Below, in pieces: positions 35,576-46,889 of a DNA stretch of 64,000 nt. Under the pieces are notes generated by a model. It had not been told where the DNA came from and did not search any database. It worked only from the letters and a program-made list of their open reading frames with translations. The first letter of the stretch is position 1, and each line of letters begins with the position of its first letter. This DNA comes from Cyprinodon diabolis (taxonomy: Eukaryota > Chordata > Actinopteri > Cyprinodontiformes > Cyprinodontidae), in NCBI GenBank assembly GCA_030533445.1, contig CM060069.1:25592837-25656836 (forward strand), read 5' to 3'. The translations under genes were made by a program, and so were the position numbers.

Positions 35576-37976
35576 TTACGTTTTTGAACATAACTTGATC
35601 AATATGACTCACTAAATTCATGACTATCGTTTGTGCTTAACCTGTAGGAGATTATAATGTAAAACGCAAATATATTTATTACTACCACCAATGATTCAAT
35701 GCAGCTTCATGTTTCTTTATATGTTTTCTTTTAACTTACAACAGTTTTAATGCAAGCAACTGTCAGGATTTGTAAGTTTGAGGGTTGGACCAAACTTCAG
35801 ACTTCATATCAGCAACCTGGCAGTCAAATCATATAACAGAAACAATTCAAAAATTTCATAATGAGAAGCAGCAAATGCAGCACTGGCAAAGTAACAATAC
35901 TAATAGAGTCCATGGAAGATGAACAGAGCATAAGATGAATGAGGGAAGGATCTAGCAATGAATGAAGGACAACCAAAGAGCTTTTATACAGGGGGAAGAG
36001 TAGAAAGGAAATAGAAAAAAGATGGAAGTAATTAGATGGAGAAATAAAGAACAGATGATGGCAGATGCATCGGATGGAGGAGAGCAACTAAACAGAAGGA
36101 GACAGAGTAAAGAGATAATACGAGTAATAGATAACCATGAGAATGAACTGAGAATCCAATCCACAGGCAAACTAAAATGGTAACAACCATCTAACAACAA
36201 ACCAACAACAGACAGAAATAAAGTATTATGGGCGTGTTAATATTCCAGCCTCATATTTTGCCCCAGAACGCAGAGTAATACTGTAGTCTCTAAATTTAAA
36301 TATTTACACATATGAGGTGTAGGGGTTTGAAAGTGGCAGCTGCACCTCAAACTTCTTTACAAAAGGAAAATTTGAAAAATCAGTAGACTGGAAACATGTC
36401 CAGGATGTACCATGCCTTTTGCCAAATGACAACACAGGGATAGGCACCAGCAGCCAACAGGATGGTGCAGTGATAAAAGGGTACAGACAATAGATCAATG
36501 GGTGAAACAACAGGCTTTTACAAATGACCAAAAATGCTAACAAAACTCAAACCCTAAGTAAAACCTGCCATTTATCATTGCCTGATACACGTAACACTGT
36601 AGAAAACATTTTAGTAAATTTACAGTTTTGGACCCTGTCTTATGATTCTCTCCGTTATTTTGTTAAATCTGAATTAGGGCTTTGGAAAAGTGTAGCACTA
36701 TAAATTAGGCTACATTTACTTTGTCCTCTGAGACAGAATCTTTACCAGCATACATCCTGATAGGACACCAAACATAAAAGCACATACTTAAGGTTATTTT
36801 AGAAGTACACAGTAAACTAACAAACTGGTTTTTAAACTGTATAACAAAACCTGAGCTCCTTGCTGCATAGCCTTTCTATGTGGATTTCTCCCACTGTATA
36901 GCACAGGGAGAACTGCATACAGAAAGGCAAAGAGTCAATGTAATTCAATTCTAAACTGAAATAAATGAAAACCTCAGGTGAAACTTAACTTGAAACCCTT
37001 TAAAAAAACCATAATCCCCCCTACTTACCCAGCATATATCTCAGTAAAAACCTATCTAGACTGACTTGAATTATACACCTTTCCTTGATGGGGTCATTTA
37101 AGCTAAAGTAACTCATTCTAGGTTTTCAAGGCTACAGTAAAACAAAGTTTGTACTGAACAAATCAGAATGAAAATCAGATATTTTTTTAAATATAATTTT
37201 CAAGATTAATTAAAATAAAATTGACATCTTTTACATATTTATTTTTTAGAGTAGTAAATAAAGAAAAAAGAATGCAGCAATAATGAATTTCTTTAGGCAC
37301 CTTCAGAGGGAGCAAAAATTTGCCTCTATGTTTACAAAGGGATTATTTCTGTCAAAAGCTGTGTTTTTTAGCTGCTTTACTGCTTTAGACTTTCAATGAT
37401 GGATTTAGTTTTTCTAGTGTTTTTTAATAAAAGTCTTCCTGTTTTGCAAGTTTGGGATTTGAAGGGACATGAAGATATTAGTTATCAGTTAAACTTACCC
37501 CCAACTTGCACATCAGACAGCACTGCTATCATCATGTTGTCTGGAGAACAGGGAATCGATGCTATCTCCAACCCACTCCTCTTCTAATCCCACAATCAGT
37601 AAAACATGGCCACTACCCCCTCGGCAGACATAAAAATCGTCTGACAGGTGGAAAACAGCTCAGAAGAGAGTATTCATGCTCAATGGTAAAATCCTTGAGG
37701 AAAAACGGGCCCTCTGGAAGTATCTGAAGGTAAAATGTGGTAGATTTAAAGGCTTTCTCTTGAACTTTATTGGGCTCCTTTTATTGAAGTTTGAATCCAG
37801 AAAGGAACAATATAAAACTCTGATTAGATTGTTCATGCTATTTTCTCTTCAGTTTAAGATCATATGAGCAATGGGAACCACAATCATAAATTATTTATTT
37901 CAACTTTTATATGATGGAATTGGAGCTGGAAACACCTGTGAGGCCATGTCATCTGGCAAGCTACAGCTTAAAAACA
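35576..37976. other. AT-rich non-coding DNA, nothing recognised
   Basis: Several open frames on the minus strand at 35824-36540 are rich in Leu, Ser and Phe and look like chance readings of purine-rich DNA. No supported feature. Confidence 0.4.
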
Positions 37977-38171
37977 TTAAAGCTACAGTGTGTAATAATT
38001 ACAGGGATATACAGTCAGAAATGTAATATATTATACATAACTATGTTATTTATCATCATCTAAGAGCTCAGCCTCTTAACCTCAATATTTGCGTTGCCTT
38101 AGAATTCGTTATTTATAATTACATAGGAGCGGGTCTCGCAGCCATGGAGGCAGACATCTTTGCGCGATTGC

Positions 38172-39152
38172 TGTTGGGATCCTCAGGTTTGCCCACCAGA
38201 GGGCACCGAGGATCCTCTTCTGTTTTATGTTGTTTTCTTTTAGGACTGGAGTGTTGGGATCTGGAGCTGTACCACCTTCCTCCAGCAGAGTGCACCGTGG
38301 GTCTCCTGGAGCCTTCCAGCACACCTGAGACGCATCTACTCATCAGGAGACCTCCCCTTTATAATCAGCTGCCAGACCTTCCTTCGACGCCGCAGTGTTG
38401 ATCTTAGTTTGGTTAGCAACCTGAGCCTCAGAAACTGAAAGAATCTTAGTTGTCTCAAGTGAGAGATCAGATTCTAACTCTCCTCTGTTTTGCCTCACAG
38501 GAAACCTGTCGCTAGCCTGAAGCTCTGGGAGAGCTGCCTCACAGGAAACCTGTCTGTAGCCTGAAGCTCTGGGTGAGCTTAACCTCACAGGAAACCTGTC
38601 GCTAGCCTGAAGCTCTGGGAGAGCTGCCTCACAGGAAACCTGTCTGTAGCCTGAAGCTCTGGGTGAGCTTAACCTCACAGGAAACCTGTCGCTAGCCTGA
38701 AGCTCTGGGAGAGCTGCCTCACAGGAAACCTGTCTCTAGCCTGAAGCTCTGGGAGAGCTGCCTCACAGGAAACCTGTCTCTAGCCTGAAGCTCTGGGTGA
38801 GCTTAACCTGCCAATCTGCCCTGGTGAGCCAACCTGAAGATTCCTATGTGGATTCCCCTGCTGCTCTCAGTTAAGAGCTGGAAACTGTGATCAAGGTCTG
38901 CCATTCAAAGTCTGAAGCTAGACGCTGCAGCTGTTCGTGTACTCTGCTGAGCCAACAGTCTCTGGACCCAACGGTTCCCTCTCTCTCAAAGAGAAGCCCG
39001 GACCCAGTCAAGACTTCAGTGAACCAGCCCGGACCTGTTCCTGATCCTGTACATTATCTTCTGTTTCTAACCTTCAATAAACTCTGTTAAACTTTTACCC
39101 AACCTCCAGTGGTGTTCTGCATATGGGCTTGAATCCTAAACCCATCATGACA
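38172..39152 (+). repeat. Solo LTR, family A, enlarged copy with 5-bp target duplication
   Basis: 981 bp flanked by ATTGC at 38167-38171 and 39153-39157. It starts TGTTGGGATCC and ends CCCATCATGACA. It aligns with the 699-bp copy at 21244-21942: both share the TGTTGGGATCTGGAG block, a TTTATAA/TATATAA box, AACGCCGCAGTG-like sequence, AGCTTAACCTGCC, CAGTCTCTGGACCCAAC and AATAAA followed by GTGGTGTTCTGCATA. Two things make it longer: about 80 bp extra at its start (38172-38251), which resembles the LTR start again, and a 7-unit tandem array in the transcribed part. Confidence 0.9.
38493..38806 (+). repeat. Minisatellite of seven 44/46-bp units inside the LTR
   Basis: Units start CCTCACAGGAAACCTGTC at 38493, 38537, 38583, 38627, 38673, 38717 and 38761. 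Two forms differ at the end: 44-bp units end GGGAGAGCTG and 46-bp units end GGGTGAGCTTAA. They alternate for most of the array, implying that a ~90-bp dimer was copied. The LTR at 21244-21942 has only one diverged unit at the matching place. Confidence 0.95.
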
Positions 39153-39552
39153 ATTGCGAGATCGCCCATTACGCTCGAAAGTAACTACGGCAAGTTGAGA
39201 GAGATGAACTGAGACGGTACTGAAATCTATACCCTACACAGACTAATGAAATATTATCTGTAAAATTATCTATGTAAAAAAACCTCATCACTTGAGAAGG
39301 TAGGTGATGCGGACGTCGTGGAAGACATTTTGTCCCGTAACGCTCAGCGTACTGTTGGGGGGAGAAGCGGTGGGGGGGAGATGTTCATGTTGCTGCGGTC
39401 TGCAGTCTGGACGTTAGATGTCGCTGAAAATTACACACTGTAGCTTTAAATGTTTTATTTTTCTCAGCTTTCATGAAGAACCTTCTTTTGAGCTTCTGCA
39501 GAAGTAAAAATCAACCCTTAAAGGTTGTACCAAATGAATTCTGCAAAACATA

Positions 39553-40800
39553 CACTATATTGCCAAAAGTATTTGCTCACCCATCCAAATTATTGGAATC
39601 AGGTGTTCCAATCACTTCCATGGCCACAGGTGTATAAATTCAAGCACCTAGGCATGCAGACTGTTTTTACAAACATTTGTGAAAGAATGGGTCGCTCTCA
39701 GGAGCTCAGTGAATTCCAGCGTGGAACTGTGATAGGATGCCACCTGTGCAACAAATCCAGTCGTGAAATTTCCTCGCTCCTAAATATTCCACAGTCAACT
39801 GTCAGCTGTATTATAAGAAAATGGAAGTGTTTGGGAACGACAGCAACTCAGCCACGAAGTGGTAGGCCACGTAAACTGACGGAGCGGGGTCAGCGGATGC
39901 TGAAGCGCATAGTGCGAAGAGGTCGCCAACTTTCTGCAGAGTCAATCACTACAGACCTCCAAACTTCATGTGGCCTTCAGATTAGCTCAAGAACAGTGCG
40001 CAGAGAGCTTCATGGAATGGGTTTCCATGGTCGAGCAGCTGCATCCAAGCCATACATAACCAAGTGCAATGCAAAGCGTCGGATGCGGTGGTGTAAAGCA
40101 CGCCGCCACTGGACTCTAGAGCAGTGGAGACGCGTTCTCTGGAGTGACGAATCGCGCTTCTCCATCTGGCAATCTGATGGACGGGTCTGGGTTTGGCGGT
40201 TGCCAGGAGAACGGTACTTGTCTGACTGCATTGTGCCAAGTGTAAAGTTTGGTGGAGGGGGGATTATGGTGTGGGGTTGTTTTTCAGGAGCTGGGCTTGG
40301 CCCCTTAGTTCCAGTGAAAGGAACTCTGAATGCTTCAGCATACCAAGACATTTTGGACAATTCCATGCTCCCAACTTTGTGGGAACAGTTTGGAGCTGGC
40401 CCCTTCCTCTTCCAACATGACTGTGCACCAGTGCACAAAGCAAGGTCCATAAAGACATGGATGACAGAGTCTGGTGTGGATGAACTTGACTGGCCTGCAC
40501 AGAGTCCTGACCTCAACCCGATAGAACACCTTTGGGATGAATTAGAGCGGAGACTGAGAGCCAGGCCTTCTCGTCCAACATCAGTGTGCGACCTCACAAA
40601 TGCGCTTCTGGAAGAATGGTCAAAAATTCCCATAAACACACTCCTAAACCTTGTGGACAGCCTTCCCAGAAGAGTTGAAGCTGTTCTAGCTGCAAAGGGT
40701 GGACCGACGTCATATTGAACCCTATGGATTAGGAACGGGATGTCACTTAAGCTCATATGTGAGTCAAGGCAGGTGAGCAAATACTTTTGGCAATATAGTG
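39553..40800 (+). mobile_element. Tc1/mariner-type transposon, apparently complete
   Basis: 1248 bp between TA dinucleotides (39551-39552 and 40801-40802). The inverted repeats are short, 29 bp and identical, starting CACTATATTGCCAAAAG. The single gene is uninterrupted. The family differs from the element at 3250 in terminal repeats and protein. Perfect ends and an open gene suggest a recent insertion. Confidence 0.95.
39687..40718 (+). CDS. Tc1-like transposase, full-length open frame
   Basis: 343 residues from ATG 39687 ([10 protein letters not shown]) to TGA 40716-40718, the normal Tc1 length. An in-frame ATG at 39525 lies outside the transposon, so the inner ATG is preferred. Residues 1-120 form two helix-turn-helix units separated by the AT-hook-like SGRPRKL (residues ~61-67). 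The catalytic triad is visible: Asp in VLWSDESRF, Asp in [11 protein letters not shown] and Glu in DLNPIEHLW, with 34 residues between the last two (DD34E). The Gly-rich [15 protein letters not shown] box is also present. No stop, frameshift or missing catalytic residue was found. The protein would excise and insert the element at TA sites. Whether it is expressed or active cannot be read from sequence. Confidence 0.95.
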   Translation: MGRSQELSEFQRGTVIGCHLCNKSSREISSLLNIPQSTVSCIIRKWKCLGTTATQPRSGRPRKLTERGQRMLKRIVRRGRQLSAESITTDLQTSCGLQISSRTVRRELHGMGFHGRAAASKPYITKCNAKRRMRWCKARRHWTLEQWRRVLWSDESRFSIWQSDGRVWVWRLPGERYLSDCIVPSVKFGGGGIMVWGCFSGAGLGPLVPVKGTLNASAYQDILDNSMLPTLWEQFGAGPFLFQHDCAPVHKARSIKTWMTESGVDELDWPAQSPDLNPIEHLWDELERRLRARPSRPTSVCDLTNALLEEWSKIPINTLLNLVDSLPRRVEAVLAAKGGPTSY

Positions 40801-40802
40801 TA

Positions 40803-41770
40803 TCTGTGTCACACATTTGCAATAGATTATTTCATCCATAAACATTCTGCCTGAAGGAAAAGTTATTTGACTTGAGCTCTTGTAGTTGAAGTCTTTCTTC
40901 ACAGCTCGCCGCACTAACATTGAAAAGTCAAAGCAGTTTATAACTCTTAGTCATTTCAATAGCACATTTATAACCCCCACTGAATGACAGGAAAAGGAAG
41001 TATTCATACACCCTGACCTTTTAAACATTTAATAGCAAATGTGTTGTGTGTTTTTATTTAGCTTTATTTTCTCTGTTTTAGCCATTCTTCTTAGCAAATT
41101 AGCTCAAAATAAGCATCACATTCTTATTAATAGTATTGTATGTAGTTCAGTTATGGTCTATTTGACCAGAGCCCACTATTGCTGAGTCTCCTGCATTCCC
41201 TGTGGAAAAGGCTACATCTGTAGGGTAAATAGATAATAGTATATAGAAATTCATATGAGAGCTGTATTTCTGCTGCTTCTCCAGGGTTTTTAAGGATCTC
41301 TTTCACCTGCAGATAATAATGATCTGATAAATGTTCTCTTGCCCAGCCTGTCAATTTAGGTAAATGCACACGTATTGGTAGATTTGCAGTTATGTCACAC
41401 TGTTTCTACTTTTTGATGACAGACTGAGCAGTCCTCTGTTTAAAGCTTGAATCTCTCCACTTTCTTCAAATGTGTTCAGCATGCTGTTTGTTTGCTATAA
41501 TGCATAGGTCCTTTATCAGTGCTAAGATGGGTTATACTAAGATGGATCATTTTAACTAATCTTAGGTCATATGCCATGATATTAATTTTGGACATTAAGG
41601 ATCAATGTCAAGGCTAGTTTTCTTTTAACAGTGATGGAGAAGGTATTCTCTGCTGTATTCTCCTCTTCAACTGCTGCAAACTACCCTCACACTCAAGTCC
41701 ATCACAAGACCTTCCCAAAGGGACATGCATCCCTGCCCCCATCCTGCATGAAAAAGGCATCACTCCTGAG
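40803..41770. repeat. Degraded dispersed repeat, about 40950-41500
   Basis: Words such as GTTCTCTTGCCCAGCCTGTC, GGTAAATGCACACGTATTGG and TTGATGACAGACTGAGCAG match, from memory, a dispersed repeat of fish genomes that may derive from a DNA transposon. No ends or duplication were found; the rest is unassigned. Confidence 0.35.
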
Positions 41771-42402
41771 GCCCGGTCCACACGAAGTCAAAACGAACAC
41801 GAAACGCTAATATTTTCCAGAACGTTTGTCGTAAAGACGGAGACGTAAAATAAATGTCATCGTCCACACGAATGCATGAAAACGCTGCAAAACGTATGCC
41901 AGGCCTGTAAGTGGCGCTGTGGTGCCAAAGCAAAAATAGGCAACGAAATGTTGGGCATGCGCACTAATATTTATACATGGTTGCCCTGCGGGTCCATTTT
42001 CGTGGTTCAGTCAAATTCAGGTGCTGAACTATGTCGTCGATATTGCTCTGTTCTTCCTGGAGATATTCCAGAAGAAGAAGATTCTGTTGTAAGCCCGACA
42101 GCAGGGTGAGTAGCATGAGCAGCAACCATTCAACACAGTACGGCGCCATTGTTGTTGTGATACTGTGTCGCGCATGCGTGTTTAGAGGCGACGCTATGAC
42201 GCATGCGTGTAAAAAAAAAAATGCGGTTAGAGCTTAAAGATGGAAACGCGAAAACGGCATTTCAAAATCTTCCCACTCTGAAGGCTGAATAAAAAAAAGA
42301 TCGTTTACAGACCCCCGAAACGCCGTTTTCGTATGGATGAGAGGCTGGTTTGGTGAAAAATTTGTGCGTTTAGGCCAGGGTTTGGCTTCGTGTGGACGGG
42401 GC
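41771..42402. mobile_element. CpG-rich MITE with inverted ends
   Basis: The outer 17 bases, GCCCGGTCCACACGAAG and (reverse complement) GCCCCGTCCACACGAAG, form inverted repeats with one mismatch. Subterminal copies of AAACG and CGAAAACG words recur inside (near 41860-41890 and 42245-42335). It has no open frame of transposase type. No target duplication was evident, so the superfamily is open. CpG density is high for this window, including two GCGCATGCGT-like palindromes near 42170 and 42200. Confidence 0.75.
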
Positions 42403-42700
42403 TTTAGACTCTTATAATTTTTTTGCCATGAACCTCCCTCCAGAAGAGGTTTACAATCTGCAGTTCAGATTCTGCAGACCACTCAAAGGCTAAGTAGACC
42501 TCTCCTAACTGAGTTTGCAGGAAAGACGCCAGCAACTGGAGGCTTTCATCTGATAAAATAGGACATTTACTTCCCTGATCCAGCCCTAACATGCTAAGCT
42601 TACTGACCTTTGGAGATGCCTTACATTCCCCAAAATGGATCAAGGTTGCAAGCTATGGGAAAGAGTTTCCAACTAAAAAAATTAAGGTTTTGATGATTTT
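42403..42700. other. Non-coding spacer, nothing recognised
   Basis: No supported feature. Confidence 0.4.
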
Positions 42701-42895
42701 TTTAAATTCAATTGAATTTAATTCAACTCAATTCAATTCAATGTTACCTATTTTAATGGAATTCTATTTAATTAAATTCAATTCAGTTTAACTAAATTTA
42801 ATTTAATTATGTTCAATTTATTTTAATTGTATTATATTGAATTTGATTCAGTATACATTGATTTCATTTAATTATATCAAATTAAATTGAACTCA
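42700..42895 (+). repeat. Degenerate (AATTC)n low-complexity tract
   Basis: Overlapping AATTCAATTCAA and ATTTAATTTAATT words over about 190 bp, decayed from a pentanucleotide array. Confidence 0.8.
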
Positions 42896-42924
42896 TATAG
42901 GGATAATCCACAACACGTCATAGA

Positions 42925-43325
42925 GACAATACAGTAAGATTGGCTAAAAGTTTCTGTCAAGGAAAACCAGTTGAGTGCATCAATTCATTGATTTGCAAGA
43001 CACCGAGGATGATATTGGAGAGGAAACACTCCCTTTTAATTGAAAGAAACCTCCAGCAGAAATCGGGCTCAGTGTGAGCGGCCTTCTGCGGAGGCCAACT
43101 GGGGTTCAAGGAGATAGAAGCAGACATAGAAAAATTAGCAGATATAATAAAGCTAACTGTTAACTAGCTCCACAGGTGGCCCCTTCCAGGAAAGACACAC
43201 CCATGCAGACGAGCTCCAAGGCAATTCTAAGGACTGTACTGAAAAACAGGCCAAGCTCCAACATCAGGAACAGACCAAATGCTGCTACTATGACACAAAA
43301 AAGCAGACAGAACATAAAGTTATGG
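42925..43325 (+). repeat. Interspersed repeat, copy 1 of 2
   Basis: Shares an ordered set of blocks with 63300-63780: GGAAAACCAGTTGAGTGCAT, GAAAGAAACCTCCAGCAGAA, CTCAGTGTGAGCGGCC, GAGGCCAACTGGGG, CCAGGAAAGACACA and AAAAACAGGCCAAGC. I recognise this as a common dispersed fish repeat; class uncertain. Confidence 0.7.
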
Positions 43326-44299
43326 ATGCAATTTAACAAAACTGCTGAATGGGAGAATAGAGACAGAATGTTGCAGAATGATGAGAAATTATGTCCTTCA
43401 GTTGCCTAAACATGCAGCAGCTTATCTACAGAAAATAGCTCAACATAACGTAATTACATATCTGGATGAGGTATGAGAAAGGTAGAGCCATGCATTTACT
43501 GTTGTGTAAAGCTGGGCATACATTATACGATATTTTCAATAATTGTAAGCAGCTACACCTCATACTGTATAATGAAATTGCAGGGTTTAAAAGTCTACAG
43601 CTCATGATGTATGTTCTTACACTGTACGCCCCTCTGACGCGATGTACCTGCTCAAACTGTATGTCTAAAAAAAAAAAAAGTTTTAAAATGACTTGGTCTC
43701 ATTTCAAAGTTTTTAGTATAAACTTTGGTTCTCAAACTTAAAATTCATGCCAAACTCTAATATTGCATAATTTGTATTTATTATATTTTTGGACCAATTT
43801 GAGTAGAATGAGTTTTGATAAAATAATCATATATTTTCAATTGGAAGTTGTTGTGAATTTATTTCATAAATTCCCAGAGTTAACTGCTTGACAACTATTT
43901 GAGCTCGATTCACCACTTCTGAAATTAGTTCCTTTAGGTCTAACTTGTAAATCTTTATTAAAATACATTTAAAATCTGTGATAGAGACACAAATTGAGAA
44001 CGATCAAGAAATCTGTAACCCCACCATGGAAAGAAAGTAAATAGATACACAAATCCATTTAATGGAATGAAGGAGCTGAATCCTTGAATAAACTGCTGGG
44101 ATGCAGCTTGTTGTAATAAACCTTCAGAGCATTGTTTTAATGGTTAAATAATGTTTCTTTTTTTTAAGTTAGATTGACTCAATAATAAAATCAATGCATA
44201 TAAATATAAATCCCATCAAAACTGTGTTCTGTGCAAGGTATTAATGATATTGAACTGTTTACTCGTTTCTTTTCACATTTTATCTGGATGGATTTCTTG
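43326..44299. other. AT-rich non-coding DNA, nothing recognised
   Basis: An A-run at 43666-43678. No supported feature. Confidence 0.4.
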
Positions 44300-44775
44300 A
44301 TCCATCTGTGTGTGTGGGTGTATGTGTTTGTGAGTGTGTGGGTGGCCATGTATTTGTTAACTCACGAGGACACTAAGTGTAACTCTGCAGGAATATGCTA
44401 CTTTGTAAAGATAAGAGGTACTGGTGTCTTCCTGAGTTGGGGCTTTGGCTTAGGACTAAGATGTGAAGTAAGTTTAGGTTTGCTCTAGGCTCCTGTTTTG
44501 GCATCAGAGTTACAGCTATTTTTCTTTTATTTCACCATCAAAGGGATTTAACCAAAGTGAGAACATTTGGCAGGTCCCTACTTTCTTTCTAAAGCTTAGG
44601 TTTAGGACTGAGGTGTGAACTGAGATTAGGTCAGATTTCGGTTTAGGTTTTGTATGTGCTGTTAATGGTAAGGGTCCGGGTAAGGCCACAGAAATGAAAC
44701 AAAGTCAATACAAAGTTCCAGCAAGGATGGCATGACATGACTGTGTGTGACTAAAATTATTGATTGTGATTGTTG
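44300..44775 (+). repeat. Decayed GT-flanked dispersed repeat
   Basis: Opens with GTGTGTGTGGGTGTATG, then CTCACGAGGACACTAAG, TTTAGGTTTAGGACTGAGG-like runs, GGTAAGGGTCCGGGTAAGG and GTCAATACAAAGTTCC, ending in TGACTGTGTGTGA. This order matches a fish repeat whose intact copies read GTGAGGACC, GGTTAGGGTTAGG and CAATATAAAGTCCC between GT tracts. Confidence 0.55.
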
Positions 44776-46879
44776 GTGCGGACAAGCAGCTAACTTTTGC
44801 TCTTTGTTCACTCACAGACGCCTTCCAGCGGGTCATTAACCGCAGACACTGCCATGGTAGTTGGATGTCTCATTGTTCTCTGCGCACCAGGGGGTGCCCA
44901 TCAATCAGAGAGGGAGGCAGCACCGGATGACAGATGCTTGATGGTTGATGACACTAAATATGCTGTCATTTTACCAGAGTATGGGGTCTGAGTCAGTAGG
45001 CGAGTCCAGTTAGGTGTTAGAAGCAGCTTCAATGACTGCATTTGCTCATGAAATAAAGCTTCTGCTTTTTTATCTTCTTTTTCCACTTCCCTAACATTAA
45101 TCAAAGTCTAGAAATAAAAAGGGGACAAAGAAGTTACACAATTTTACTGCAGTGATCATATTTTTATTATTATTTCAAATAATTCATTGTTGTTTCTTTA
45201 GACATAAGGAAACTGTTTTTAATCCAAGCTCCTCTATGCAAGGTCAAGGATAATGGATCTCGTTGTTATTCTTTTATCTCTTTGCAGTATTGCTATTGCT
45301 CTCTATAAAACATTCTGACCTTGATGCCAAACTGTAACCCCTCGGGATGTTGTTTTGCACTAAAGTCAATTATGTTTTGGTAATGCACACCGTTAGGTAG
45401 AATCCCCTAGACAATCAGTCATTGTCTGCGCAATCTGGTCTCACTGGCTCATCCTCCTCATCTCCCATCCAATTACATTGTAGCCCAGGTGGGGTTATGT
45501 CTAAGGTAAAGGAATTTTCCACCAAGATCAGAGCTTAGATCAGGCTACTTTCTATATATCTAGTTTTGCACAACTCAGAATAAATTATGAAAAGTTTTCA
45601 ACTTAGCAGAGAAATATCAGTTGAGTGAGTAGGACTTGTTACATCAATAACAGCAAAAAAGTCATGCATTTTTATTTCTTAAGCACACACAGACATAGTG
45701 GAGGAGTTTTTCTCATTTCACCGTGTAATCTCTGTCATTCAGCCGGAGCTCCTGTCTCTGCATTGCATAATAGCATCACTCGTGGCTGGTAGGATGGGAT
45801 AAAGACAGAGAAGAAAGCGAGAGCCTTTACATGGGAACATTATGAGTCTGGTCACAACAGCGCTTTGAAAAGCCAGATCAATACCATTTCTGTGACCAAT
45901 TTTACAGTTCTCTGACTCTGTTGCCTCTGGAGTAATAAAGCTGTTTTCTTCGCTCATCCCTCAGTCTTGGCTCCAGAATGACAGGTGGCAATATTATGGC
46001 ATCATGTTTTGCTATTTCCTGTCCTGCAGTTGATCACTCCTACCAAAAATCAAGTTGAAAGGTGAAATGGCGGAAATAAAAGTTACTTCTATATTCTCCC
46101 TTCACCTTATTCACAGTGTTGAACATATTAGTTAATTAGCATTAGTTTTGGAAAGACCCAAAGTACTACAGTGCAAGAAGTAATGTCACTTGTTGTACCC
46201 AAACTTTGTGGTCGGAAAAAACTACTTAATTACAGTCAAAGCACAGGAACAGATGGTTAATTTGGGAAGGATCAGAGTGGCTCTTCATTTTTCCCTCATG
46301 TCAAAGAGGTGTTTTACACAGACAGTCAAATGACAGACAGTATTCATCAAGAGATCCAGGGTTCATTTATTAAAGGCTTTACATTTTTATAGTCATAGAG
46401 CATATTAAAGTCCAAAAGTATTACATTTTTTGCGTCTTTTGTTTTTAAACGCTTTATATTCAATCTCAACATTTGTCATTTATTGCATTAGCATAATATC
46501 ACAGTGCATACCAACTACTTTTAATTCAAGTACTATAATTTAGTGGAGAAAAAAAATATATTTAATGAAGTACTTGCTTTTAAAACATTGTCAAAGTTGC
46601 CACAACTATTGGAAGCACTGGCCCTCTCTTTAGAGAAACATTTTACTGAAACATTTTTAAAATATGTCTCTTTTCCAGGTTAGTCAGGCTTTCAAGAAGC
46701 TTCAAATTAGTAACCCACAAGCTTTTATCCCCATGGGGTAATAATATTACATCACAGAGGGGCCTATTTCTGTCAGCAACTGACTTTCATGGGGACTGAT
46801 GTTTATCTGGCCACCAATTAAAACATCAGCAGAGTTTAGAGAACTGCAACATTGTGATATTACCAAGTATTCCAAAAAA
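44776..46879. other. Complex-sequence blocks, candidate conserved non-coding elements at 45230-46070
   Basis: 45230-45540 and 45690-46070 are non-repetitive and information-rich (for example CCATCCAATTACATTG, GTAATGCACACCG, GCATTGCATAATAGC, GACAGGTGGCAATATTATGG). No splice-bounded frame or known domain is present. Enhancer-like identity is inferred from texture only. The flanks are AT-rich and unassigned. Confidence 0.28.
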
Positions 46880-46889
46880 GCTGCAATAC

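Larger units (their letters stand above)
37981..39445. mobile_element. MITE with TTAA target, split by a solo LTR
   Basis: Both ends read AGCTACAGTGTGTAAT inwards and are flanked by TTAA (37977-37980 and 39446-39449). Without the LTR and one copy of its duplicate the element is about 479 bp. TTAA duplication is the hallmark of the piggyBac superfamily, but the termini do not start with the usual CCC, so the class is open. The interior has a CpG-rich part (AACTACGGCAAG, GCGGACGTCGTGG) and no open frame of note. Confidence 0.78.

Noticed and set aside
35824..36543. Hydrophobic minus-strand frames (79-87 codons) resembling membrane proteins
   Set aside because: Composition follows the purine-rich plus strand; frames overlap and lack a credible start context or homology.
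38343..38678. Repetitive 111-codon minus-strand frame with a PELQASDRFP-type repeat
   Set aside because: It is a translation of the LTR minisatellite, whose units happen to lack stops in this frame.
40010..40822. 270-codon open frame antisense to the intact Tc1-like transposase
   Set aside because: It mirrors the transposase codons, has no recognisable domain and extends past the element end; it is a by-product of the real gene on the other strand.
44797..44991. Short exon-like frame after a CACAG acceptor-like site
   Set aside because: The acceptor has a weak pyrimidine tract, no matching donor follows and the peptide is not recognised.
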